Assembly: GCA_017654935.2 (NCBI GenBank)
Contig: CM065686.1
Span: 33,214,820 to 33,278,819 of the forward strand
DNA: 64,000 nt
Direction: 5' to 3'
From: Phymorhynchus buccinoides
Lineage: Eukaryota > Mollusca > Gastropoda > Neogastropoda > Raphitomidae
Below, in pieces: positions 33,101 through 45,100 of the stretch (its first letter is position 1; each line of letters opens with the position of its first letter). Below the pieces are notes generated by a model, which saw only the letters and a program-made list of their open reading frames with translations, searched no databases and had not been told where the DNA came from. Made by a program: the position numbers and the translations under genes.

Positions 33101-36100
33101 CGTTTTAGGTTGCCGAGTCTATCGCAAAACTTTCTGAATAAAAGTGCATATAACCTATGCTTTTCTGAACGGGGAATGAATATGCATTCGAACATACTGC
33201 GAAAAGCGTATGGATAGAAAACGGGAAACTCTTAGAATAACCCTATGACGGATATTTCCGTGACGGGGCAGTTTATACGTTACCGGAAGTTGACGGAAAT
33301 ATCCGTGACGGGGCAGTGAAAAGGTTAAAGGCATAACAACTGATCCCAAGGATCGGGTCTTGCTAGTCAGAAACTTGCTGCCTCACAGTGGCTCACAGTG
33401 GCTCACACAACAGGGAGAAAAAGAATGGTTCAAGTGCTGCTTTTCAAAAAGACGTAGTTTCTCCCTCAGATCGCATTATTTTTTTTTTAATTTTCTAAAA
33501 ATCGCCAAAAAATCAAATGCACACATACAAACATGCAATGTGTACTGAGTGAAAGATAAATCAGTATCTTTTTTTTTTACTTCTTCGAACGAGTGAGCCG
33601 CATACATTTGACGATGTCAATAATCTGATGAAATGCGCTTTGTCAGAAAAACTAAAACTTCCAACTCCATGGGCTGACCACTTTGTTATGATCTTGATCT
33701 AGTATCACAAAGCCACTCAAGTTTTGATAGACTTGGTTTAGTATATAAATAAAGGATTGTAAAAAGCATAGTATAGACTATAAACATAAACATTTGTTTA
33801 TTTAATGTTTGAATAAAGAGCTATATGGTTGCCGCCATATGGAATGAAGCAAATTCGAAGATGAGTGGTTCAATTTAACCCTTTCATTGCCACTGTCGCC
33901 TCTTGGCACCACAATGATTTAACACCCATGTCACTGAAAGGCATCAAATGAGGGTCTGTTAACCAATGACCTTATGCTCTTTATTTTGGGAGGTTAGGCC
34001 CTATTTTATGCATGTCGCAGAGGAATCCCCTATATCTGCAAACAAAATCTTTTGTGTACCCAGATAAGTTTAATGGAAAGTTTTGGCTGAAAAATGGCTG
34101 GCGTTGAAAGGGTTAAAGAAGTAAAAAAGCGAAAATAGGACACACTGGAGACAGTCTAAGGGAAGCAACTACAATGGGAATGTCTCAGGATTGATAGGAA
34201 CAGCGAATTATTTCCCTTTTATTGCGTTTCGATCCGATAAATCGTACTACCGTTAATAATACTAATACACCTAAACACACTTCCGCCGCCATCTTGAATT
34301 ACTGTCTGCGGGACTATGTTTTGAAAGGTAAACTTGCTGAACAATCAATGTGTAAACACATAAAATTTGGAAAATGTGCGATCTCACTATTCAATCTGGA
34401 CTATGTTTCTGGTGCGAAGAAACCTTTAAATTATTAATCTATTCTATCATGTTACCGTTTCACTACGAACTGAGTTTACTCTTCCAACTTGGGGCAAATG
34501 CCAATTTACCAAAGACATAGTCTAAATAAGACTAAAATCACTTCCCTTGGCACGGTTACCGTGCATATAGCCGATGATATGATCCGGGTGACGTCACTTC
34601 CGTAGCGGCTATTTCAAATCAGAATAAATTTTCCAACCTTTGGGGCTGCCATGTTTTTTCTTCCCTCTACATTGTAAATTGTTTATCCGCCTGTTTCTAC
34701 ACCATCCCGGCTTTTCTGTGTCCCTAACACCAAGTGGGGTTCAGGTTTGGTCGGCTAGCGCTATCTAACTTGATATTTTCTTGATTAATTGATTATATTT
34801 TGATTTTTTTTTTTTCGAAATTGTTGTTTGAGATTGTGCCGGTCTTTGCCCCCGGCGTCATGTCGTCACTCGACCCTATCCCTACTCCAATTCCTTCTGT
34901 TGTTGTGTCGGGTTCTGTTACGCCCAAGCAAGGGCGTGACGATAAAGGGAAATTCCTCCCTGTTTCTTCTTCGGCTAGCTCTAAGAAAGAGCCCAAGTCT
35001 AGACCATCTAGTTCTAAGAAGAGGAGTCTCTCCCCCCCTCCCACTCTGCTTTCCCCTATCCTTGAGTCGCAAGAGCAGGTTATTACTGTGGTCGATTCGT
35101 CATCTCTCGTTGCAGAAATGATCGCAGGTTTTCACGACAAGGGTATGGTGTTAGTCCCTGCCTCTTCTCTAACTTCTCACTTAGTTGAATCGAGGCCCAC
35201 CTCAACACTGACTACTCAGACTAGACAGGCTTCTCAGGCCAAGCCCACGGATGAAGTTGGATTCTTAGCGGATCCTTATGGTCAGGACACACTCCCAGAC
35301 GGTCCCCGAGATTATTTTGCCGTTGGGGACGAAATTCCAGCCGTTATTTCGCCCGGCCAACTGGCCCGCATGGAGCGGCACACAGGCATTTCAGTTTGCC
35401 CACTGGACCCGGACCCGTACACGGACAGCTACCGCCCTTCACCGGCCCGCACGGGTCCCCGCACGGCCGGTCCGACCCGCCCGTCCTCTGACTTCCCGTA
35501 CGAAGATTTTCAGCGGACACGTGAGTTACAAACCGCCCGTACGGGCAACGGAAAACCCAGACTCTCTCTCACGGACAGAAAACCAGAACTCTCTCAAAGC
35601 ATGATCACACAAGTGAGTGCTTCTGCCCGGTCCGTTCACGGTACAGATACCGTGTCCGCTACCGCTGGCCCGTCACCTGTTCAGCCGTTCACGGCTCCCG
35701 CTCGGCCGTCACGGCCCGTCCGGTCCGGTCACGGCACACCCGTGACCGCTACCCGACCCGTCCGCAGCAGAAGCGACGGCTACCCGTTCGACGGCAACGG
35801 TTTCAACGGCAACCGTTGTGATGACAACCGCTACTACGGCTCCCGTGATGACGGCTCCGTTCCGGCCTCCACTGGCCGTGAACACCCCTCTGCGAGGAGA
35901 AACCCAACGGATGGATTGCCTTCTGGTCATCCCTACGGGCAAGACTCAAACTTTCGGCGAGATTCATCCGCGGAAAATGAATTTTACCCGTCTGAATACG
36001 AGGGTTTTGATGACTACGAGACTTACGATGACCCAGGTGTGCGTCATCGCTCTCAGTACACACCACGGACCCCTCTTCGGTCTCCTACCAATGACCGTCA

Positions 36101-39100
36101 GGAGACGGAATCTGCCTCTCTTCAGGACCATGAGATCCCCCAGGATGAACTCCCTGTGCAGATGGAGCCCATCCCTTCAACTGGGAACTACCAGGGGTAC
36201 TTGCATATTCTCCAGCCGTTCTGCAGTGACATTAAGCCCATGTCCCAGCCTAACAAGCAACGGCCTGACCAGCCTAATCCGTTTGGACAACTTCTTACGG
36301 AGAAAGAACCCCGCCTCGCCTTGCATACGTCGCCTTTCATCCGTCAGATTATTCGGCGGACAGATGCTGACTTGTGGACTACTCCCCCTCCAGTGGAGCA
36401 GGAGGACGAAGACACCCCTGCCGCTATGTACACTCCAGAAGCTATCCCTTCTGCCCCGGGACAGTTCATCAAGAGAGAGTTCTTTCCCCCATTCCAATTG
36501 GCGAACTCTTTTGTGCCGTTGCCTTCCTTCTCAGATGTGTCAACAAGTGAACGCACAAGTCTGGGCTACAGAGCAAAGAACAGATTCGCTCTTGTCGACA
36601 TCTCCCAACAGTCGTTCAACAACCTCGAACGTTCTGTGTTCTCGATTCTAAGGGCATCTTCACTAGCCACCTCTATGCTCCAGTCCCTGCCGCAAATAGT
36701 GGGCTCTACCCCAACCAAACAGCCTGAAGACTTTCAGTTGAGTCAGGAGATCGATGAGCGAGCTCTTGGTGTCGCTCTCGCTTCGCTCTCCCAGGCGGTC
36801 AACTCTATTGCCTATGTCGCTTCGTCGTCCAAGACTCAGCTCGCTGCCCTATACAGAGACTCAGTGCTAGCGAAATCCAGCGTTTCTCTGTCCACCTTCG
36901 AAAGATCGAAGATTCGCTCCTGTCCTTCGACATCCTCTTCGACCTTCCACCCGGCCTCACTCAAGGAGACCCTGGATGAGGCGAAGAAACGTAAACACGA
37001 ATTGTCTCAGGAGCACATCATGAGTTGGGCCCGACGTTCGGCGAACCGTGAGTTCGCTCCCCCGCCGGCAAAGCGACCTCGTCCTGATCAGAGACGGCCA
37101 AGTTACGTCCCTTCTCGGGGCATGGCTTCCAGAGGACGCTCTTCCCACCAACCGTCCTCTCGCCAACACGCTCATCCTCCGCGCCCCCCTCACCAGTTCC
37201 AACCCTCCACCTCGCCCCGTGGGGTCTCATCCTCTGGGCGGCGCGCTGGCTGGCCGGGTCATGCCCGGTATGCCCGAGCACCGTTCATGGGACGGAAGCA
37301 GCATTTTCAGTAAAGCCCGCTCCTCCTTTGAAGGATCCGGCACTCTCGGCCAATTCAAGTGCCGGTTCCCTGTTGGAATGCCTTCCAGCATGGGAACGCT
37401 TGGTCGCGAGCCCCTGGATCCTTCAGGTGGTGCGGGCAGGCTTCCGGTTCCCGTTTTCTCGGGAACCTCCCCTGTCTTCCTCCCCCATCTCCTTCCCCCC
37501 CCCCCTCGGACCCAGCGAAGCTCAACGTCCTTCAAAAGGAGATCGACTCCCTGCTCCAGAAGTCGGCCATCGTCCCGGTGGTCCCTACGGACCCTGGCTT
37601 CTACTCCAGACTCTTCGTGGTGCCCAAGAAGAACGGGGAGTTTCGTCCGGTCTTGGACCTTTCCCCCCTCAACAAGTTCATCCGAACCCCCAAATTCAAG
37701 ATGGAGACTGCCGCCTCCATCCGTCTGGCAGTTCATCCAAACGACTGGTCGACGTCCATCGACCTCAAGGACGCCTACTTTCACGTGGCCATCCACCCTT
37801 CTCGACATCGCTTCCTGAGGTTCGTTTGGGGACAACAAACCTACCAGTTCGTGGCTCTGCCCTTTGGGCTATCCCCAGCTCCATGGATCTTCACGAGAAT
37901 CGTCAAGGAGTTAGCCCGCCTGGCCAGGGCAAGATCGATCCGCCTGCACATCTACCTCGACGATTGGCTTCTGCTGGCCTCTTCCCGCAGTCTCTGCCGT
38001 TCCCACACAGACACCCTGGTCAAACTATCTCGCTCTCTGGGCTTTCGGATCCACGATCAGAAATCAGATCTCGTCCCTTCAACCACCTTCTCCTACCTGG
38101 GAATGGTGTTCGACACCGTACGGTTTCGTGTCCAGCCAACTCAGGACCGAGTCCTCAGCCTGCTGAACTCAGTGACTCTTCTCAGACAGAGATCGTCGGC
38201 GTCAGCCCGGCAACTCCTCCGGCTTCTAGGGCTGATGGAGTCTGTTGCGGACCTACTACCATTGGCCAGAGTCCACAAGAGGCCTCTTCAACGCCACCTC
38301 TCGGCCAGGGCAATCTCGCATGTGCCTCTCGATCACCAGATAGAGCTAGGCCCTTGGTTCCTCGAGTCGACAGCCCAATGGGCGAAGATCTCTTGGCTCA
38401 ACGACGCAGTTCCCATCCGTCCGCTTCAACAGCAACGGTTCCTCCACACGGATGCGTCTACGGCTGGATGGGGAGCACATTTAGACAACGAGGAGGTCTC
38501 AGGTCTTTGGACCCCGTCGGAGTCCCTTCTACATATCAACCTTCTCGAGCTGGAGGCGGTTGCTCGAGCTCTCAAGGTGTTCGCCCCCCTCCTCTCGGAC
38601 TTTTGGGTCACTGTCTGCGGCGACAACACCACAGCCCTTTCATACCTACGCCGCCAGGGCGGCACTCGCTCCGTGCTACTCTCAAAGAAAGCGGAGGAGA
38701 TCCTGCTGTGGGCTCAAGCCAACCACACCTTCCTCTCTGTGGAATATGTTCCTGGAAGACTCAATGTTCTGGCGGACCAGCTGAGCAGGAAGGGCCAGAT
38801 CCTCCCAACGGAGTGGACAATTGCACACCAATCTCTACTTCCTCTGTGGGAGTCCTGGGGCAAACCTCACCTCCCTTCCGGCTGCACCTGACAGACCGCA
38901 CCCTGCTCCAGCCTCGCACAGGAGTCGGTCACGCAAGCCCAGAAACGTTTCAGCTGACCGCATGGCTACTATGCGGTCAGGCCTGCAATCACGAGGGATC
39001 CCATCCAGAACCATTGACCTCATGCTGAAAGCCAGGAGACAGAGTACAAACAGACTCTATGACATCAGGTGGGCCTCATGGTTCGAGTTCTGCTCTTCTC

Positions 39101-42100
39101 ACGGTTTCCCCCCTCTGAACCCTTCAGCCTCTGAGTTCGCTCGATTCCTCTCTCACCTACATCTGGATAGGGGTCTTTCGGCTCAAACGCTCAACGGGTA
39201 CAAGGCCGCTGTGTCTCATACTGTAGCTGTTTCTAGAGGCAAGAAGTCTCCCTCCTTCTCGAGTTCAATAGAGGTGTCTCATGTCATTGATGCAGTTCGC
39301 AACCTGTCGGTTACTCGGTCAGTTAGGTTTCCCCAGTGGGATATCTTCCTCGTCCTGTCATTCCTCAGGGATTACTGTGAACCCATGTCGTCTCTGTCAC
39401 TCAAGCTCCTCACCTTTAAGACTGTCTTTCTGGTTTCACTCGCCACGGCTAGGCGTGTTAGCGGCGTCCACGCTCTTAGCGGTTTAGATAGCGACATCGA
39501 GTTCTCATCTGATCCCCAATCTGTGACAGTCTTTTTTGCCAGAGTTTCGGGCTAAAAATCAGCCCTCCCAGACATCTTCTCCTTCTGTCACCATTCAGAG
39601 CATCAAGCAGATCCTCTCACAGGATGATGAAGATAGGTTCTTATGCCCTGTCAGGGCTATTAAGTTCTACCTGAAGAGAACTTCCTCGTTTAGGGGGCAA
39701 CGACGTAGGCTGTTTATCTCTCTGAATGAGAGGTATGCTAAGGACATAATCAAATCCACCATTTCCCGATGGTTAATTTGTACTATTAAGCTAGCCTATG
39801 CCCACGCCGACAAAGCCTTGCCCCTCAACCCAATACGGGCCCACGAAATCAGGGCCATCAGCGCCTCTCTCGCCATGATCAAAGGTGTCCCCTTGTCCCA
39901 CATCATGGAGTCTGCATTCTGGCGATCCCAGTCCACCTTCAGCAGCTTTTACCTCAGGCATTACTCTGCCCGCAGACAGGACAACACCTTCGGCATCAGG
40001 AAGGCTGTCCTGGCTCAGACCCCGGTCTCCCTGAACTAAGGTAACGTGATGGGGTACTTGTGGTTTGTATGCATATTCATGCTTTGTTGGGGGGGGTATG
40101 TGGGTTTTATGTGATCGGCACATGTGGTCCCCCCCCCCGTTCCCGGGAGACCTGCCCATGGATACCCAAGCAATTGGCCCCTATGGGGTAAGCTGTATTG
40201 ACTAATTGTTGTTTTTTCTCTAGGAGTTCAACAATGTTTCTTGCCCACCTCCTCGTTGGCAATCAACTCAGTTCGTAGTGAAACGGTAACATGATAGAAT
40301 AGATTGTTTGATTTAGATTAATATATCTATCTATTCTATCTATATACTTACCGTTTCACTACGAGTAAAGATTCCCTCCCATCCTCCCTCCTTTGTGAAC
40401 CATTGTTTTACTCAAGTTTCAGGAAAATTTATCCTGATTTGAAATAGCCGCTACGGAAGTGACGTCACCCGGATCATATCATCGGCTATATGCACGGTAA
40501 CCGTGCCAAGGGAAGTGATTTTAGTCTTATTTAGACTATGTCTTTGGTAAATTGGCATTTGCCCCAAGTTGGAAGAGTAAACTCAGTTCGTAGTGAAACG
40601 GTAAGTATATAGATAGAATAGATAGATATATTAATCTAAATCAAACATTAAGTCATCTGAAAAAGGAACGTTGAAAGTTTTTTTCACCAATCTCAAAGCG
40701 TTTCGCTTTGCAAAGAAGCAGCTTTTGCCAAGCATGTTGATTACTGGAAAGTTTCGGTGTGCCAGTTGACCAAGACATCACGTGATTTTTCCTTCTTGGC
40801 GCTCTTGTTAATGGCGGAAGTATGTTTAGGTGTATCACTGATGATGGTTTGTGTGCATTCAGATATTGCCGGGCATGTCCAGCCAGGAAACCTCTGTGCG
40901 TAACCTGGCGGTGAAGGCCATCGGCATGTGCTGTCAGCTGAAGCGCGACATCGTCATGCTGCACCTGCCCATTCTCATGCAGGTAGGTACTACGCTGATG
41001 GTCGCTCATCGCTGTGTGAAGTTAGTGTCTGACCAATATCAACTTTTTGTCCGCTTGGGTTTTGCGTATGTGTATCCGGGTGTTTTATATTCAATAGGAA
41101 TTGTTCGGAAATAATGAAGGGGAGTAATTTCATGGTGTGTGGGAGTGATCTTGCCTAATTCAAACAGTCGCTGACTCGCATCCTGCGGTTTCAAGCTTCG
41201 ACGCCATTGTTGCAGAAGCGTCTCACTTGCAATGATGTGATAGTAACTGTGCGGTGCTCTGTGTGCTTCAAAAGACAGATTTTCACGAAAATGTGTGGAC
41301 GAATCTGAACACTAGAAGCAGACCTGTTTTTTCTGTAACAAATGCGAATGCAAGAGAGTTAACTCATTCTAGTCGTTCCGGCCATATATGTCCGGAATTA
41401 ATAGATAGCTGTCAATTTGGTTTAAACAAATCTTTATTCATTCGGAAACGATCAAACAGAAAGACAATTAGAGCAACAACAAGCTGTTAATTTGATGCAT
41501 TTGCTTCAACTTCAAGGGAAGTAAATCTGTGCGCGCACCATACCTTGATCACTTCTAACCTCGCTTTGCTCCCTTAGACCACAATTTTGCCTCTGACTTT
41601 GCTTTAAAATAATAAAATTGAGGAGTACTCCCTCTTTGAAGTTTTTGAACTTTTTCACTTTCCCATACTCCGTTGTCCCTACGACCATTTGTAACGCATT
41701 AGCTTAGTACTTTGCTTTAGAGAGAGCCTGTCAGATCCCTATTAAATAGCGTTTTTCCTTCAGCTTCAGGAGGACATCACTCCTGTCACCCACCAACATG
41801 GATGCCGCCTCTGTACCCGCCGGGGACTTGGGGACTATGCAGACCTGTTTACCTTTACGATTTTGCCGTAATTTTACGAAACAAAGGCAAATTATGATGA
41901 TTACGGCGACTAAAAGAAAAACACAGGAGAAAAAAAGCCCCCACTACAGTTGCGTCGGCAAGCGATGCTTTTGAAACAATGCAGTGAAAAGTCATTCCGG
42001 TTCCCAGCATGCAACACGCGTCAATTTGTTTTCATTCTGTTTCAAGATGGCGTCAAAGCGACCGCATGGTGAGAGTTCTAGGTCAAATGATCCAAAATCT

Positions 42101-45100
42101 GATGGAAAAACATCAAAGAAAAGGCTAATACATGGTTTAAAAAATGTTTTTAAAGGTCTCCCAGTGCACTATTGCTTGCATATAATTGTGTAATCACAAA
42201 TAGGTTGGTTTTTTGTTGTTGTTTTTTTTGCTGTCCCATCTTCTGGGCTGTACAGTGGCGTTGCTCCCACGCCGCTCGTTCCGAATCCCAATTCGCAGCT
42301 ACACCCCGGTTTGTTCAAGTCGCAGAAACCGAGACCAGCAGTCCAAGGGGAGCGAATCAATGTTAGGCCGTCAGGAGGCAACCAACCGAGGAGACACTGC
42401 ACTTCTGCTGAGTCACTTCGGTGGAGTTCAGTGGAGCCTGTTCAGGACACCACCTACTAAGCCCCCTACTGACGACACTATTCTCTTAGTCGCGGAGCCA
42501 GCGTGAGTGAGGTCCTCCTCCGAGGGCGCCACCACGACCGTCCACCGACAGCTCCCCAGAACACACTGATCCCCATGACTTTGACCCGAACGCACCAAGG
42601 CATAGACTGGATCGGAAACCGAAACTGAGGTCACCATGAAAGCAGGGCATGCAAAGCCACAGAATTTGAGACATTTACAAATAGTTTTCTTGTTAATCGG
42701 GTTTTGTGAAGAAAAAGAATCAGCCGCGCGTTGGATTACAGTTTTTTTGGGGAAAATTACTATTTTTAGTTTCAGAAATTACAAATTTGCAAAATGGGGG
42801 TAAACAGGTCTGACTATGCAGCCTCTGGACCCGTTTTTTAAGCTTTTTTTCAGGATTTTGCAGACCTGTTTACTCTACTCTTTTCGAGTAGTATTCTACT
42901 CAGTTTGGACCTCTACTACTCTTCAAAATTGATAATAATGCTCTTTAATTCTTGATTGCTACTCATTTTCAGTGAACAGTATTTGATGCTTTTAATGAAT
43001 AGGACTGCACATTTCACACCAAAACTAATCATTTCAGCTATCCAGACTATTCAAGACTTGTGAAGGGGTACTGTAACCAGGTCTGAGTTTTTGTAGAAAC
43101 ACCCATGTAATCGTTATATGATAACTATCGACTAGGTTTTTCACTGTGCGTGCCAACAGGCCTCGCAGGTAGACGCTGAGTGCGTGATGTAATCATTATG
43201 TAAAAACTATTGACAGGGTTTCACTGTACAGGTAAACATGGAGTGCATGATGTAATTTGTTATATGAAAACTATTAACAAGGTTTCACTGTACAGGTAAA
43301 CATGGAGTGCGTGATGTAATTTGTTATATGAAAACTATTGACAAGGTTTCACTGTACAGGTAGACGTGGAGTGCGTGATGTAATTTGTTATATGAAAACT
43401 ATTGACAAGGTTTCACTGTACAGGTAGACGTGGAGTGCGTGATGTAATTTGTTATATGAAAACTATTGACAAGGTTTCACTGTACAGGTAGACGTGGAGT
43501 GCGTGATGTAATTTGTTATATGAAAACTATTGACAAGGTTTCACTGTACAGGTAGACGTGGAGTGCGTGATGTAATCGTTATATAAAAACTATTGACTTG
43601 GTTTCACTGTACAGGCAGACGTGGAATGCGTGATGTAATTTGTTATATGAAAACTATTGACTTGGTTTCACTGTACAGGCCTCGCAGGTAGATGTGGAGT
43701 GCGTGAGAGTGACCGCCCTCAAGTCTCTCTTCGACCTCATCCACGTCTTCGGCCTGGGAGCGTTCCAAGACGCCGAAACCGAGGCCGCCGAGAAAGACAA
43801 CGACGACGATAACGCGACCCCGGACAGTAGCCGTGATCTGATGGAAGAAACCGTGCGGAATGAAACCTCCGCCTCCGCCACTGCAGACAACATGGAGGAG
43901 GAGGAGAGCGACGACAAGGGAGACAATTCCGAGTCAGGCTGGAGCAAAATGGCCTCCAACCTCATCGCTATTCTCACCTCCGCTCTGGACAGCGAGGTAA
44001 TTTGAAGGGCGGGAGATGGTTGCTTTAAATGGATGGGCGGGACATTTTGGACGAGGATGAAAGCGTTGACTGCGATCATTTTTGGATTTACGTTTTGAGT
44101 CGTCCACTTAACAATTAAAAGAAGTTGGATTATATAGAACATATCTTACCCGAGGCAAATCTTCACAAAAAGTCTAATTAACGTATTTTTTTTACTGTCA
44201 GGCAATCCTTTTTTTATCCCAGAGTGAGACACCTGCGCCTTATAATATGACTACTAATTTAGTAAGATAATGTAATAACCAAATCTTGATTTTGTGTAAA
44301 CTTTGGACAGTTCACAGGTGTGCTTTATAGTCCCAAAAATATAGTACTTTATAAAAAAGAAACATTAAAAGTAGTAAAGATTGTTGTGGGCGACTTTTAA
44401 TTGATTGGTGTCTGAAGATCTAGCGAAGCTGCTGATGTCACACTGGGCGTTCTCTGTGGCCCTGCTTTCCACAGATGGTTGCAACTGTTTTAAAATTTGT
44501 ATGGCTTGTTCTTTAAATGGATGTGCAGGACATTTTGGACGACGATGACAGCGTCGACTGCGTTCATTTTTGGATTTACGTTTTGAGTCGCCCACTGAAA
44601 ATTAAAAGAAGTAGGACTATATAGAACATGTCTTAATCGAGGCAAATCTTCACAAAAAGTATAATGACTTTATAAAAAGAAACATTAACTCATTCACATC
44701 GCAACGATTTTGAATTATTAAAAAAACTCACAAATCACTCCAGCCATGCACACCAACAAAACATACATAAACAAAAGGAGAAATGAAAGAAGATTACGGG
44801 TTTTTACTTCAGGTTTAGACATAGGGAAGTGCTAGATCAGACTTTTTTATGTATAGACTTTATATAGAAAAACTCTCTACACCGATTGGTTTCCCCACAA
44901 CAAACCGCTACAAAAACAAAATCGAAGGCAAAATTCTGGTCTAAGGGAGTGAAGCGAGTTTAGAAGTGACCAAGGCATGGTGTGCACACAGATTTACTTC
45001 CCTTGAAGCAAATGCATCAAATTGACAGCTATCTATTAATTCCGGACATATATGAGTTCAAAAGAAAAAGGTAGACATTGTTGTGGGCGACTTCTAATTG

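Larger units (their letters stand above)
34436..40646 (+). mobile_element. DIRS-type tyrosine-recombinase retrotransposon, nearly intact
   Basis: Three ORFs (gag-like, RT/RNase H, tyrosine recombinase) lie between inverted terminal repeats of about 200 bp. Near the 3' end an internal complementary region (40264-40370) holds the reverse complement of both element ends, joined. This is the defining DIRS1 layout, used to circularise the cDNA. ATT flanks both predicted ends, with no longer target duplication, as expected for recombinase-mediated insertion. It lies in NCAPG intron 10 on the same strand. Long open ORFs suggest a young insertion; one frameshift disables the recombinase as read. Confidence 0.92.

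Noticed and set aside
35709..37838. Several antisense frames across the DIRS element
   Set aside because: Shadows of GC-rich ORFs on the plus strand; no family signature.
37328..39028. 566-codon frame overlapping the DIRS RT
   Set aside because: Runs in an alternative frame of the RT/RNase H gene; Pro/Ser/Arg-rich with no motifs, while the other frame has all RT and RNase H motifs.
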